A stretch of 64,000 nt of DNA from Abiotrophia defectiva ATCC 49176. Lineage in GTDB: Bacteria; Bacillota; Bacilli; Lactobacillales; Aerococcaceae. Shown here in pieces: positions 55,164 through 64,000 of the stretch; the first letter of the stretch is position 1, and each line of letters starts with the position of its first letter. Where the stretch lies: contig NZ_CP146287.1 in the NCBI RefSeq assembly GCF_037041345.1, positions 871,501 to 935,500 on the forward strand. Direction: 5' to 3'. The position numbers and the translations under genes were made by a program. The notes under the pieces were generated by a model, which was not told the origin of the DNA, did no database searches, and saw only the letters and a list, made by a program, of their open reading frames with translations.

Positions 55164-57011
55164 ATGACCGATAAAACATCTACTAAAAGTCCTCGTTTGG
55201 CCTTTTTCGACGGCTATCGTGGGGTCTTAATCCTCTTAATTCTGACCTATTATTTCTTCCAGCATATCTTGCCTGGGGGCTTTCTGGCCGTTAACGCCTT
55301 CTTGATGGTGGCAGGTTTCTTCGCCTTCCGTCATTTCTATACAGCCCCAACGCTAAGAAAATCAGTTTCTGTCCGGTCCTATCTCAAGTCTAGACTTGAA
55401 CGGATTTTCTTCCCAACCTTGTTTATGGTCTTGCTGGTAGCAGCCTATATTGCCTTGTTTGCGCCGGATTATTTCTATAATTTGCGCAATATGGGGTTTT
55501 CTAGCCTGTTCTTCGTTAACAACTACTATCAGATTTTGTCCAACCAGTCCTACTTTGTCCAGGCGGCCAATCCAAGTGCCTTTACCCATCTCTGGTACAT
55601 TTCTATTTATGCCCAGCTGATTCTCTTGACGCCTTTTGTGGTCAAAGTAGTCTATTCTTGGCATCGTAATCCGGCTACTGCTGCCATTATGTTGGTGGCT
55701 CTGTCCATTGCTTCGGCAGTGCTTCTGGGCTATCTCTACCAAGATGGACAGGATCCGAGTCGGATATATTATGATTTGTTGACGCGGGCCTTTGCCTTTA
55801 CCTTTGGTGGGGCACTAGGTTATCTCTTCCCAGTCCATCTCAAGCCAAAAGCTATATCCAAGCGTCAGCAACAAGTATTTAATGGAATTGGGATTGCCAG
55901 TGTCATCCTGATGACCTTTATGTTGCTCTTTATGTATGGGACGCAACCCTTTGCCTATCGTTTTGGGATGTTGCTATTCACTTTACTGTCCATGGTTTTT
56001 GTCATTGTCAGTCTCCATCCTTCTACTTGGCTACATAAGTTCTTAAGTCTGCCAGTCTTTACCTTCTTTGGTAAACGCAGCTTATCCTACTACCTATGGT
56101 TTTATCCGATTCACTTGGTTATTCCAGACCGTTTGAATGGCTTCCATAATATTTGGATCTCAGTCGGTGTTCAGTTCTTACTGATTATGTTGATGGCGGA
56201 AATCTCCTATCAACTCTTTGAACGTCGTCGCTTGATTTTGCCATTTGGTCAGGATTTCAACTGGAAACAAACCCAAGCGCGGGTGCGTTACCTGGTTCAA
56301 CACCGGGCTAGCCTATGGGGCATTAAGACGCTAGCGATTAGCTATCTCTTAGTTTCAACCATTGGTTTAGTGGCTTTGGCTATTACACCAGAACAGAAGA
56401 ACAAGGCAGCCGATGAGTTAGCAACGGTCATCGAATCTAACCAAAAATTGGTGGAGGAGACCAAGGAGCCTGAAAGTCAGGAAACCAAGGTTATTAATAA
56501 TATTGAAGGCCTAAACCGCCAAGAACTCCTCCAAGCCAATGCCCTTGAAGTAACCTTTATTGGGGATTCCATCCTATTGGCTTCGGCTGATAAGGTCAAA
56601 GAAGTCTTTCCTAAGGCAATCGTTGATGGCCAGATTGGTCGTCAGCTCTACCAAAGCAACGAAGTGATTAATAGCCTCAAGGCCTCTGGTAAACTCAAGG
56701 GAACAGTGGTGACGGTCTTAGGTTCTAATGGGACCTTTACCGACGGTCAGCTTAATGACTATATTAATGCCATTGGGACGGACCGGGAGCAGTACTTTGT
56801 GACTTCCTCGGTTGATAAGGTCTGGGTAGAAGATGCCAATAATCGTCTCTTCGCTGCGGCTAATCGCTTCTCCAATGTCAAAGTGATTGATTGGCGAACC
56901 TTCGCTAAGGGCCACTCTGATTGGTACTATGAGGATGGTATCCATCCAAACCCAACTGGCGCTTTGGAATTTGCTAAATTCGTTGCCAATCAGATTTCGC
57001 AAAATCGCTAA
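55164..57011 (+). CDS. oatA: OatA-like peptidoglycan/polysaccharide O-acetyltransferase
   Basis: The 615-residue protein has an acyltransferase-3 membrane domain of about eleven segments, beginning LAFFDGYRGVLILLILTYYF, and an extracellular SGNH esterase-like domain with the Ser block FIGDSILLAS and the catalytic Asp-His pair in DGIHPNPTGA. This two-part design is that of OatA, which acetylates the C6 hydroxyl of muramic acid and confers lysozyme resistance. ATG 55164 is preferred over 55158 because GGGGAGGGG ends right before the latter. Another acceptor polysaccharide cannot be excluded. Confidence 0.88.
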   Translation: MTDKTSTKSPRLAFFDGYRGVLILLILTYYFFQHILPGGFLAVNAFLMVAGFFAFRHFYTAPTLRKSVSVRSYLKSRLERIFFPTLFMVLLVAAYIALFAPDYFYNLRNMGFSSLFFVNNYYQILSNQSYFVQAANPSAFTHLWYISIYAQLILLTPFVVKVVYSWHRNPATAAIMLVALSIASAVLLGYLYQDGQDPSRIYYDLLTRAFAFTFGGALGYLFPVHLKPKAISKRQQQVFNGIGIASVILMTFMLLFMYGTQPFAYRFGMLLFTLLSMVFVIVSLHPSTWLHKFLSLPVFTFFGKRSLSYYLWFYPIHLVIPDRLNGFHNIWISVGVQFLLIMLMAEISYQLFERRRLILPFGQDFNWKQTQARVRYLVQHRASLWGIKTLAISYLLVSTIGLVALAITPEQKNKAADELATVIESNQKLVEETKEPESQETKVINNIEGLNRQELLQANALEVTFIGDSILLASADKVKEVFPKAIVDGQIGRQLYQSNEVINSLKASGKLKGTVVTVLGSNGTFTDGQLNDYINAIGTDREQYFVTSSVDKVWVEDANNRLFAAANRFSNVKVIDWRTFAKGHSDWYYEDGIHPNPTGALEFAKFVANQISQNR

Positions 57012-57044
57012 TCGATTGGCAAGTCAAACAGAAAGGAAATGAGC

Positions 57045-57995
57045 ATGAAGTTATTATTTTTAGGTACTGGGGCGGGTGTCCCAAGCCGCAATCGTAATGT
57101 GAGTGCTCTAGCCCTCAAACTCCTTGATGAACTCAATGAGGTTTGGTTATTTGATTGTGGTGAAGCCACCCAACATCAAATCTTAGAAACCTCCCTTAAA
57201 CCTCGCAAAATCACTAAGATTTTCATTACCCACCTACATGGCGACCATATCTTTGGTCTACCTGGTTTCCTTAGCTCGCGTTCCTTCCAGGGGGGCGATC
57301 AGCCCTTGACCCTTTACGGGCCACCGGGTATTAAGGACTTTGTCGAATCAGCCTTACGCTTGTCTAAATCACGCCTCTTATATCCTTTAGAAATCGTCGA
57401 ACTGTCACCTAAAGGAGGTCGTTTGGATTTAGGTAAGGGCTGGTTAGTTGATTATCAAGCACTCAACCATGGTATTCTAAGCTTTGGCTACCGAATCATG
57501 GAGCCAAGAACTAGTGGTGAGCTCTTAGTAGATCGTTTGGCTCAGTATCAGATTCCTAATGGGCCGATTTTTGGTCAGCTTAAACGCGGTGAGACTGTCA
57601 CCTTAGCTGACGGCACCGTCCTTAACGGACAGGATTTTCTAGCGCCAGCTAGAGAGGGAAGAGTAGTCACTATCCTGGGAGATACCAAGACCTGTGATGC
57701 TATTCAAGAACTGGCTCAAGATGCTGATGCTTTAGTACACGAATGTACCTTTGAAGAAAGTGAAGCCCGAATGGCTGCGTCCTATCACCATTCGACCAGC
57801 CGTCAGGCCGCACAAGTGGCCCAGGCAAGTAATGTCAAAGCCCTCTATCTAACCCATATTAGCGCTCGCTATATGGGAAGAGACGCCAAGCAATTAGAAG
57901 ACCAAGCGCGCCGTATTTTTGAAGGAGCGAGACTGGTCTATGACTTTGATGAGTTTGATGTGATAGGAGGAGATAGCTCATGTCAAGAAACTTAG
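57045..57995 (+). CDS. rnz: Ribonuclease Z
   Basis: RNase Z trims the 3' ends of tRNA precursors that lack an encoded CCA. The 316-residue metallo-beta-lactamase-fold protein has KLLFLGTGAGVPSRNRNVSA, the zinc motif THLHGDHIFGLPG (about residue 61), the exosite region GPPGIKDF, and further ligands in GDTKTCDA and LTHISARY. ATG 57045 has GAAAGGA seven bases upstream. It overlaps the next gene by 16 bases. Confidence 0.95.
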   Translation: MKLLFLGTGAGVPSRNRNVSALALKLLDELNEVWLFDCGEATQHQILETSLKPRKITKIFITHLHGDHIFGLPGFLSSRSFQGGDQPLTLYGPPGIKDFVESALRLSKSRLLYPLEIVELSPKGGRLDLGKGWLVDYQALNHGILSFGYRIMEPRTSGELLVDRLAQYQIPNGPIFGQLKRGETVTLADGTVLNGQDFLAPAREGRVVTILGDTKTCDAIQELAQDADALVHECTFEESEARMAASYHHSTSRQAAQVAQASNVKALYLTHISARYMGRDAKQLEDQARRIFEGARLVYDFDEFDVIGGDSSCQET

Positions 57996-58789
57996 ATAAG
58001 CAAGTCGTGATCATCACGGGTGCGACTAGTGGTATTGGCCAAGCTGTGGCCCACCAATTGGCCCAAGAAGGCTGTAAGTTAGTATTGGCAGCCAGACGTC
58101 AGGACCGCTTGCAGGCCCTTGCTCAGGAACTTGAAGAGCAGTGGGGTACAGAGGTTATAGTCCAAGTAACGGATATGTCTCAGCCTCAAGCTATTGAGGC
58201 ATTAGTGGCGGCTACACTTGAAGCCTTTGGTCGTATTGATATTCTCTTCAGTAATGCGGGGTATGGAGACTTCCAAGCCTTCTCGGAAAATCAACCTCAG
58301 CAAGTGGTGGATATGTTCCAAGTCAATGTCTTCGGCATGATGTACTTGAGCCAGTTGGTGGCTATCCAGCAGTTAAACCAAGGTGGCCCAGGTCAAATTC
58401 ACTTAGTAGGCTCTATTGCCGGGAAAATCCCGACCGCTATGACTAGCGCTTATGCAGCTTCTAAGGCGGCTATAATTGCTTATGCTGACGCCTTGAGACT
58501 GGAACTCTATGAGACACCTATTCAAGTCTCCGCCATCAATCCAGGCCCAGTTAAGACAGCTTTCTTTGATCGTTCGCCACAAATGCTAGCCTACGCGCAA
58601 GTAGTCGAGGCCTTCAGTCTTGAAGCAGATGAGCTGGCTAGTCGCATTGTAGCCAATATGAAACGCAAGCATGTCAAACGAGAATTAAATCTGCCTTGGC
58701 AGTTAGCCTTTGCCTCAAAACTCTATGGCTTATTTCCACAGGCTGGAGATTTCTTAGCTGCCCGCTTGTTTAATTTGAAGGAGGAATAG
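57980..58789 (+). CDS. Short-chain dehydrogenase/reductase
   Basis: The 269-residue protein has the SDR cofactor motif TGATSGIGQA, NAG (LFSNAGYG), the catalytic Ser in LVGSIAGKIP and YxxxK in YAASKAA. The Arg residues after the first fold (AARRQDR) suggest NADP preference. It resembles B. subtilis YqjQ, whose substrate is unknown. Its start lies within the end of rnz, so the two are translationally coupled. Confidence 0.9.
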   Translation: MSRNLDKQVVIITGATSGIGQAVAHQLAQEGCKLVLAARRQDRLQALAQELEEQWGTEVIVQVTDMSQPQAIEALVAATLEAFGRIDILFSNAGYGDFQAFSENQPQQVVDMFQVNVFGMMYLSQLVAIQQLNQGGPGQIHLVGSIAGKIPTAMTSAYAASKAAIIAYADALRLELYETPIQVSAINPGPVKTAFFDRSPQMLAYAQVVEAFSLEADELASRIVANMKRKHVKRELNLPWQLAFASKLYGLFPQAGDFLAARLFNLKEE

Positions 58790-58792
58790 TCC

Positions 58793-59314
58793 ATGCGTCA
58801 ACAATGGAAATTAATTTTAGGTGTCTGTGCGGTTATTCTAGTGGTAATCTTCGCCCTACAGAACGTTAACAACGTGCAGGTAACCTTCCTCTTCTTCCAA
58901 GCTCAGATGCCTATGGTCTTAGTCTTATTGATTTCGATTCTCTTTGGCCTCTTAATTGGTTTCTTGTCTTCTTTATCCAGTCACATGGCCAATCGTACAG
59001 CCATTAAGAACCTAAATAAGGAGCGCGAAGCCCTTACCAAAGAACAGTCTAATTTTGAGACGACTAAGGCGGAATTAGAAGCCCAATATCAGGCTAATCT
59101 TGAAGAAAAGAATCAAGAAATTGCGAGTCTTCAAGAAGCCTTAGCCGATTTGAAGACACAGCTTGAAGCCCAGTCTCAAAGCCAATCGCAAGAAGAAGAG
59201 AACGGTGACTTAGAGGCTGATTTGGACCAATCAGCTCAAGAACTTGAAGACAGTGTGGATGAATTTGAAGAGAGTTTGCAAGATGATGAGGATCCTCAGG
59301 TTTCGAGGGGGTAG
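58793..59314 (+). CDS. LapA-domain (DUF1049) membrane protein with coiled coil
   Basis: The 173-residue protein has two membrane segments (about 5-24 and 40-60), including the LapA-type FALQNVNNVQVTFLFFQ stretch, then a long coiled coil (about 70-130) and a very acidic tail (about 130-173). E. coli LapA relatives take part in envelope assembly, but function in Firmicutes is unknown. It lies three bases after the SDR gene and three before recJ. Confidence 0.82.
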   Translation: MRQQWKLILGVCAVILVVIFALQNVNNVQVTFLFFQAQMPMVLVLLISILFGLLIGFLSSLSSHMANRTAIKNLNKEREALTKEQSNFETTKAELEAQYQANLEEKNQEIASLQEALADLKTQLEAQSQSQSQEEENGDLEADLDQSAQELEDSVDEFEESLQDDEDPQVSRG

Positions 59315-59317
59315 AGC

Positions 59318-61651
59318 ATGAACTTGACACACTATGAGTGGCACTATCGAAGCTTGCCGGACGATTGGCAAGACAAGGTGGCTGAATGGCAGCAAGCCGG
59401 TTTAGGCTATAGTGACACTTTTCTGCGGCTATGTTTGGCGCGTGGACTTGAGACTTTGGAAGAAATCAAGAACGCGACTAATCAGATGCCCCAAACCTTC
59501 CACGATGCTTTTCTACTTTATGACATGGAACGCGCTGTGGAAAGAATCCAGGCAGCCATCGAGTACCAAGAACTTATCTTGATTTACGGTGACTATGATG
59601 CTGATGGCATTACCTCTACTCTGATTCTCTATGAGACCTTGGAGATGTTGGGTGCGCGAGTTATTTACTATGTGCCCAATCGCTTGGTGGATGGCTATGG
59701 GCCTAATTTGGCTCGCTATCAGGACTTTGTGGCACAAGGCGTTCAGTTGATTTTGACTTGCGATAATGGGGTGGCAGGTTTTGAAGCCATCGAATGGGCT
59801 ATGCAGGCTGGTGTGGATGTCATTGTGACGGACCACCATGAGGTCCAAGCCACCTTGCCTTCAGCCTATGCTGTGATTCATCCCAGACATCCACAAGGCC
59901 ATTATCCCTTCCCAGATTTGAGTGGAGCAGGGGTGGCCCTGAAGTTGGCCACAGCCTTATTAGGCGAAGTGCCAACGGAGTTAGTGGAATTAGCTGCCAT
60001 TGGGACTGTCAGTGACGTGGTCTCCCTTCGTGACGAGAACCGGACCCTTGTCCTGAGCGGTCTCCAGCTCATGCGCGATACCATGCGCATTGGCTTGCGA
60101 TTAATGCTTGAAGAAGAGCAAGTCGATATGGAAAACATGACGGCTGACACAATTGGTTTTACCATTGGGCCTCGGCTTAATGCGATTGGTCGTTTGGGCG
60201 ACCCGACGCCAGCCTTGGAACTGCTCAAAACCCAGGATGAGGAAGAAGCCCAAGAGCTATTAGCCTTAATTAACGAGAAAAACCAGGAACGTAAGGACTT
60301 GGTTGCTAATATTATGGATCAGGTTAGCCAAAGACTGGGTCAGGGGCCAATTCCTCATATTATTATTGAATCTGACCCTAGCTGGCCAGCTGGAGTTGTT
60401 GGGATTGTGGCCGGCCGCTTGAGCGAACACTACCAGCGTCCAGCCCTCATCTTCCAGTATCAGGCAGATAAAGGTCAATACAAGGGGAGTGGGCGTTCAA
60501 CAGAAGCTGTCCATCTCTTTGACTGGTTGACCGATATTAAGGAGCATCTGGCCCAATTTGGTGGTCATGCCCAGGCGGCAGGTATGACAGTTAATCAAGA
60601 TCAATGGCAAGACTTTGTCTCAGCCTTGCAGGCCAAGGCTCAAGCTCAGGCAGAAAGTGAGCCTAGAAAAGCGCCCTTGACCATTGATTTGTCCTTAAAG
60701 CTGTCGGAAGTAGGGACTGACTTCATCCAAGAAGTCCAGTTACTGGGTCCCTTCGGTATGGATAATGATAAGCCAGTCTTTGCTTTTGAGGAGGCAAAGC
60801 TTAACCAGGTGCGATTGATAGGGACTAATAGCCAGCATGCTAAGCTAGTCCTAGGACAGGATGGGCAAGAGCTTAATGCCATTGGCTTTGACTTTGCTGA
60901 TCGCATGCGAGATCGACAAGTGGGAGATAGCCTGACTGCTGTAGGTCATTTGGACTTAAACAAATGGCAGAATCGGGTCAGCCCTCAATTGCTCCTGTCT
61001 GATATTGGGGTCTCAGGTGCTGCCTGGTATGACTGGCGGGCAAGTGGCCAACAAGGTCGTCTCTGGCAGCTAGATCAAGTTGTCTATGTATGTCAGCGCG
61101 AGGCAGTTAAGGCTCAAGTTTCTTCTCGCCTTCAGCCCGGTTCTGCTCTGATGACCTATCAAGAAGTTCAAGGAGCCAATCTTACCCATTATCAAGGCCT
61201 AGTGCTCTTAGAGCCACCCAAGCAAATGTTGGATTTCGACCAGCTGGTGCTTAGTCAGGATTGGCAGGCCTTCTACTTGGTGCTCTATGCCCAAGAATCC
61301 AAATATTTGGCAGGTCTGCCACAAAGGGCTGACTTCGCTAAGCTTTATCGCTGGTTAGTCAGCCAGGAGCCCTTCAATTTGCGGGCTAGGTTAGCAGAAA
61401 TCAGCCAAGGACTGGCCATTAATCCAGTTCAACTCAAATTAATGTTTCATGTCTTCTATGAAGCAGGTTTTGTATCAATTGAAGAGGGACAAGTGGCAGT
61501 CCAAGATGCTAGTCGCCATCAGAACACTAACTTGGAAGAAACTGCTGCCTACCGGGCTTATCAAGCCGCTATGGACAGCGAAGAAGTCTTAGTCTTTGCC
61601 ACCCTCGACCAAATAAAAGAATATGTTAAAAAATTAGGAGTTAAGTCATAA
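59318..61651 (+). CDS. recJ: Single-stranded-DNA exonuclease RecJ
   Basis: RecJ degrades single-stranded DNA from the 5' end in recombination and repair. The 777-residue protein has the DHH-family motifs [15 protein letters not shown] and TDHHEV, the DHHA1 segment [12 protein letters not shown], an OB fold, and a Firmicute-type C-terminal extension (about 560-777). Its TAA stop shares a base with the apt ATG, so the two are translationally linked, as often seen in Firmicutes. Confidence 0.94.
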   Translation: MNLTHYEWHYRSLPDDWQDKVAEWQQAGLGYSDTFLRLCLARGLETLEEIKNATNQMPQTFHDAFLLYDMERAVERIQAAIEYQELILIYGDYDADGITSTLILYETLEMLGARVIYYVPNRLVDGYGPNLARYQDFVAQGVQLILTCDNGVAGFEAIEWAMQAGVDVIVTDHHEVQATLPSAYAVIHPRHPQGHYPFPDLSGAGVALKLATALLGEVPTELVELAAIGTVSDVVSLRDENRTLVLSGLQLMRDTMRIGLRLMLEEEQVDMENMTADTIGFTIGPRLNAIGRLGDPTPALELLKTQDEEEAQELLALINEKNQERKDLVANIMDQVSQRLGQGPIPHIIIESDPSWPAGVVGIVAGRLSEHYQRPALIFQYQADKGQYKGSGRSTEAVHLFDWLTDIKEHLAQFGGHAQAAGMTVNQDQWQDFVSALQAKAQAQAESEPRKAPLTIDLSLKLSEVGTDFIQEVQLLGPFGMDNDKPVFAFEEAKLNQVRLIGTNSQHAKLVLGQDGQELNAIGFDFADRMRDRQVGDSLTAVGHLDLNKWQNRVSPQLLLSDIGVSGAAWYDWRASGQQGRLWQLDQVVYVCQREAVKAQVSSRLQPGSALMTYQEVQGANLTHYQGLVLLEPPKQMLDFDQLVLSQDWQAFYLVLYAQESKYLAGLPQRADFAKLYRWLVSQEPFNLRARLAEISQGLAINPVQLKLMFHVFYEAGFVSIEEGQVAVQDASRHQNTNLEETAAYRAYQAAMDSEEVLVFATLDQIKEYVKKLGVKS

Positions 61652-62163
61652 TGGAATTGAAGAATTATATTGCTAAAGTCATGGACTATCCAAAAGAAGG
61701 CATTGTTTTCCGTGATATTACCCCTCTCATGGCAGATGGCCCAGCTTATCACGAATCAGTTAAACAATTAGTAGACTACGCCCGTGAATTACAAGTAGAT
61801 GTGATTGTAGGTCCAGAAGCACGCGGCTTTATCGTGGGCTGCCCAGTTGCTTATGAATTAGAGATTGGTTTTGCACCAGTTCGTAAGAAAGGCAAGCTAC
61901 CACGCCCAACGGTCGATGTAGACTATGAATTGGAGTATGGTACCGCAACTTTAACTATGCATGAAGATGCTATTAAACCAGGCCAACGTGTCCTCATCAC
62001 CGATGACCTCTTGGCAACAGGTGGGACCATTAAAGCCTCTATCGATCTAGTTGAAAAATTAGGCGGCGTTGTCGTTGGTTGTGCCTTCCTAATTGAACTC
62101 GTTGACTTAAACGGGAAAGAAAAATTAGCAGGCTACGACTACAAGGCTTTAATGCAATACTAA
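61651..62163 (+). CDS. apt: Adenine phosphoribosyltransferase
   Basis: The enzyme salvages adenine to AMP using PRPP. The 170 residues have the PRPP motif [27 protein letters not shown] near the start and the [10 protein letters not shown] loop, matching the family length. It starts within the recJ stop codon. Codon bias is stronger than in recJ. A hairpin shared with lexA follows. Confidence 0.96.
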   Translation: MELKNYIAKVMDYPKEGIVFRDITPLMADGPAYHESVKQLVDYARELQVDVIVGPEARGFIVGCPVAYELEIGFAPVRKKGKLPRPTVDVDYELEYGTATLTMHEDAIKPGQRVLITDDLLATGGTIKASIDLVEKLGGVVVGCAFLIELVDLNGKEKLAGYDYKALMQY

Positions 62164-62176
62164 AAACATCAAAAAT

Positions 62177-62203
62177 ATGCCCCCAGTCATAGACTGAGGG
62201 CAT
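62177..62203. terminator. Hairpin terminator between apt and lexA
   Basis: ATGCCCCCAGT / ACTGAGGGCAT pairs with one C-A mismatch. The T run (ATATTTTTG) is on the minus strand, so it mainly serves lexA; the plus strand has only a short T tract. Confidence 0.8.
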
Positions 62204-62216
62204 GGCTTTAAGAGAC

Positions 62217-62834
62217 TTAGAAATAACGGTAAAGGGAGACAACCTTACCCAGGATGGTCACCTGAGGCAGAATGATATCGTCCATGTGGTCATTTTCTGG
62301 CCGTAAGATGACGTGATCGGACTTCTTGAAGAAGGTCTTACAGGTGGCTTCATTATCCTCGGTCATAGCAACTACGACGTCACCATTATTGGCGCTTGCT
62401 TGACGGCGGACTGTAATGTAATCTCCATCTAGAATCCCAATATTAACCATGGATTCACCCTTAATCTCTAGCATGAAGAGTTCGCTAGGTTCATAGCGCT
62501 CTAGGCCAGGTGGGATAGGGTAGTAATCTGTGGCATGTTCAATGGCCAGAATAGGCGCACCTGCGGCTACTTGACCTAGCAAGGGAATTTGTTGGGGCTG
62601 GATGCCCAAGGCTTCCTGGGCTAGGGGAGAAAGTTCGATGGCTCGAGTCTTGCTGGCGTCACGAATAATATAACCAGCCCGTTCTAAACGTGCTAGATGG
62701 CCGTGTACAGTTGAAGTAGAAGCAAGTCCTACTGCTGCACCGATTTCCCGAACAGTAGGGGGATAGCCGTTGGCTTCAATGGCCTCATGGATACATGAGA
62801 GTATGGTTAATTGCTTAGTGGATAATGTCGTCAT
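62217..62834 (-). CDS. lexA: LexA, SOS repressor
   Basis: LexA represses DNA-damage genes until RecA-stimulated self-cleavage. The 205-residue protein has a winged helix-turn-helix ([23 protein letters not shown]), the Ala91-Gly92 cleavage site (VAAGAPILA), the catalytic Ser128 in KGESMVNIG and Lys166 in ATCKTFFK. The start at 62834 has a GGTGAGGA site; a longer frame to 62885 would cover the promoter. It is divergent from a ynzC-like gene across an SOS box that overlaps its -35 region, so it is autoregulated. Confidence 0.96.
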   Translation of the reverse strand: MTTLSTKQLTILSCIHEAIEANGYPPTVREIGAAVGLASTSTVHGHLARLERAGYIIRDASKTRAIELSPLAQEALGIQPQQIPLLGQVAAGAPILAIEHATDYYPIPPGLERYEPSELFMLEIKGESMVNIGILDGDYITVRRQASANNGDVVVAMTEDNEATCKTFFKKSDHVILRPENDHMDDIILPQVTILGKVVSLYRYF

Positions 62835-62862
62835 GTCCTCACCTTCCTTATATCTTAAGCCT

Positions 62863-62892
62863 ATTATAGCACACTTATCAATCAAAATGCAA
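62863..62892 (-). promoter_or_regulatory. Promoter of lexA
   Basis: On the minus strand, TTGCAT (62892-62887), 18 bases and TATAAT (62868-62863) preceded by TGC form an extended -10 promoter. The -35 overlaps the SOS box. Confidence 0.75.
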
Positions 62893-62903
62893 ACGAATGT
62901 TCG
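62890..62903. promoter_or_regulatory. SOS box between lexA and the ynzC-like gene
   Basis: CAAACGAATGTTCG differs at one half-site base from the Bacillus-type LexA operator pattern CGAAC-N4-GTTCG. It lies over the lexA -35 box and 13 bases before the start codon of the divergent ynzC-like gene, so it can control both. Confidence 0.8.
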
Positions 62904-62915
62904 TGGAGGTGTCTA

Positions 62916-63167
62916 ATGTTATCACCAGAAAAAATTGAGCGCATCAATGTCTTAGCACGTAAGAAGAAAAGTGAGGGTTTAAACCCTGAAGAAGCCCAAG
63001 AACAAGCGGCTTTACGCCAAGAATACTTGGCTAGCTTACGCCATGGCATGCGCAATCATATTGAAGGTATGAAGATTGTCGACCAAGAGGGGACCGATGT
63101 GACCCCTGACAAACTCAAACAGATTCAAAAAGAAAAGAAAATTCATAACCGTCATTTAGAAGATTAG
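62916..63167 (+). CDS. DUF896 (YnzC-like) small protein
   Basis: The 83-residue protein, starting [37 protein letters not shown], is a clear DUF896/YnzC family member: a short helical hairpin followed by a Lys-rich tail. In Bacillus subtilis ynzC belongs to the LexA-controlled yneA-yneB-ynzC operon next to lexA. Here the gene sits directly beside the SOS box, with no yneA or yneB, and its GGAGGTG site lies close to the operator. Function is unknown. Confidence 0.88.
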   Translation: MLSPEKIERINVLARKKKSEGLNPEEAQEQAALRQEYLASLRHGMRNHIEGMKIVDQEGTDVTPDKLKQIQKEKKIHNRHLED

Positions 63168-63234
63168 ACTAGGCTTTTGACGGAAAGTTGTGTAAAATAG
63201 AAGAGTAATATGAAAAGAAAGTGAGGAGAAGGCA

Positions 63235-63450
63235 GTGCAAACATGGATTTGGTTAATCATTGTCGTAGTCGCCTTAATCGGTGGATTTGTTGGTGGCTTC
63301 TTTATGGCGCGCCGTTACATGATGAAATACTTTAAGGAAAACCCACCAATTGATGAGCGCATGATTACGCAAATGATGGCTTCAATGGGTCAAAAACCAT
63401 CTAAGAAGAAGGTTCAACAAATCATGGCCCAAATGAAGGTTCGTCAATAA
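63235..63450 (+). CDS. yneF: YneF (UPF0154) membrane protein
   Basis: The 71-residue protein has one N-terminal membrane segment with a glycine pattern (LIGGFVGGFFMARRYM) and a short cytoplasmic helix ending QQIMAQMK, as in YneF of Bacillus and streptococci. The start is GTG 63235, seven bases after GAGGAGAAGG. Function is unknown. A terminator follows. Confidence 0.88.
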   Translation: MQTWIWLIIVVVALIGGFVGGFFMARRYMMKYFKENPPIDERMITQMMASMGQKPSKKKVQQIMAQMKVRQ

Positions 63451-63461
63451 TCAAGAGAATC

Positions 63462-63487
63462 AAAGTCCGCCTAATGGTGGACTTTTT
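63462..63487 (+). terminator. Intrinsic terminator after yneF
   Basis: AAAGTCCGCC / GGTGGACTTT with loop TAAT (one G-T pair) is followed by T residues. Confidence 0.9.
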
Positions 63488-63531
63488 CTTATCTAGGCGC
63501 TTTACTTACAGATGAAAAGTCCTAGCAAACG

Positions 63532-63540
63532 TGGTACACT
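63532..63540 (+). promoter_or_regulatory. Possible extended -10 promoter of the last gene
   Basis: TGG followed by TACACT lies 38 bases before the ATG at 63578. No -35 box is clear. Confidence 0.4.
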
Positions 63541-63577
63541 ATAAGAGTATTGAAAGTCAAATTGAGGAGGAAGCTCT

Positions 63578-64000
63578 ATGTCTATTATCAAGGAAAATTT
63601 CGACAAACTCATTGCTGAGAAAGAACTACCAGCTGAATACTTGGAGATTGAAGGAGGCCACCATCTCTATCGTTTCCGTTTTGGTGTAACCCCAGTTCGG
63701 GACTTGATTGTGGAAGTCATTGTTCAAAATTCAGATTTACCATATTGTGATGCTCAAGTCATCTACCGCCATGTTCACATGTTGAAAGACTATAAGCAAC
63801 GTGCGCAAGCCTTGGAATTGATTAACGAATTAAATGAAACTCGTACCGGTTATTTTGCCCTTTATTTAGCGGGTGATGGGGAAATCTTCCAACGTAACTT
63901 GATGCGGGCTAGCGTGGACCCACAACCGCTCTATGAAACCATTGTCTATGGTTCAGCTATTGCGAAGGATATGGTAGAAGCCTTAACTGCTGGTTTAGGA
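63578..64000 (+). CDS. YbjN-like domain protein, N-terminal part (runs off the window)
   Basis: A frame starts at ATG 63578, seven bases after GAGGAGG (63564-63570), and is open for 141 codons to the window edge. It begins MSIIKENFDKLIAEKELPAEY, is soluble, and has alternating beta strands and helices including LYRFRFGVTPVRDLIVEVIV and LNETRTGYFALYLAGDGEIF. This resembles YbjN or type III-chaperone-like folds, seen in small proteins of unknown function. The family assignment is tentative because the C-terminus is missing. Confidence 0.65.
   Translation, partial: MSIIKENFDKLIAEKELPAEYLEIEGGHHLYRFRFGVTPVRDLIVEVIVQNSDLPYCDAQVIYRHVHMLKDYKQRAQALELINELNETRTGYFALYLAGDGEIFQRNLMRASVDPQPLYETIVYGSAIAKDMVEALTAGLG

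Noticed and set aside
1-64000. Mobile elements, prophage, integrative elements or defence systems
   Set aside because: No transposase, integrase, restriction, toxin-antitoxin or phage gene and no target-site-like flanks were seen; gene order is typical core chromosome.

Overview
The window is a continuous piece of a low-GC Gram-positive (Firmicutes, Lactobacillales) chromosome, almost all housekeeping genes. Supporting signs are strong AGGAGG-type ribosome binding sites, a T-box in front of glyQS, the gene pairs dnaG-rpoD, recU-ponA, pfkA-pyk, tig-clpX-engB and comEA-comEC, a LacI-type CcpA, LexA with a Bacillus-type SOS box, and a streptococcal-like ccdA / thioredoxin lipoprotein / msrAB cluster. 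Base composition looks somewhat rich in G+C for the order. An Aerococcaceae member such as Abiotrophia would fit, but that placement is a guess. I see no prophage, insertion sequence, CRISPR array, rRNA or tRNA.

Layout. 1-5190: the end of an M3 peptidase gene, a MATE exporter, a Gfo/Idh/MocA oxidoreductase, a YfmL-like DEAD-box helicase and a ROK fructokinase. 5235-10776: a DUF1189 membrane protein on the minus strand, then a regulated locus with a promoter, a 21-codon leader peptide, an attenuator-like terminator and a heterodimeric ABC multidrug exporter, followed by a GNAT acetyltransferase. 10882-19644: glutathione reductase, a small membrane protein, acyl-ACP thioesterase, methionine aminopeptidase, FtsK/SpoIIIE translocase, a NADH-oxidase-like flavoprotein lacking the usual redox cysteine, and a CshB-like helicase. 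19645-20665: about 1 kb of AT-rich non-coding DNA with a candidate structured RNA and the ccpA control region. 20666-30000: ccpA, satDE behind three phased palindromic promoter repeats, yjzD (minus), dnaE, pfkA and pyk.

29994-42778: comEA-comEC (DNA uptake), an ABC-2 exporter pair with a lipoprotein, recU-ponA on the minus strand, and ccdA / thioredoxin lipoprotein / msrAB, an extracytoplasmic methionine-sulfoxide repair line. 42923-50508: tig, clpX, engB, a UMF1-family transporter, dnaG and rpoD. 50521-62163: a 22-bp perfect inverted repeat, the glyQS T-box, glyQ, glyS, obg, an OatA-like acyltransferase, rnz, a short-chain dehydrogenase, a LapA-domain protein, recJ and apt. 62217-64000: lexA (minus) divergent from a ynzC-like gene across an SOS box, yneF, and the start of a YbjN-like gene.

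Most genes need no special explanation. The parts deserving a second look are regulatory: the satDE promoter repeats (21716-21789), the ABC-exporter leader peptide and attenuator (6416-6716), the candidate RNA upstream of ccpA (19963-20331), and the long palindrome after rpoD (50521-50571).
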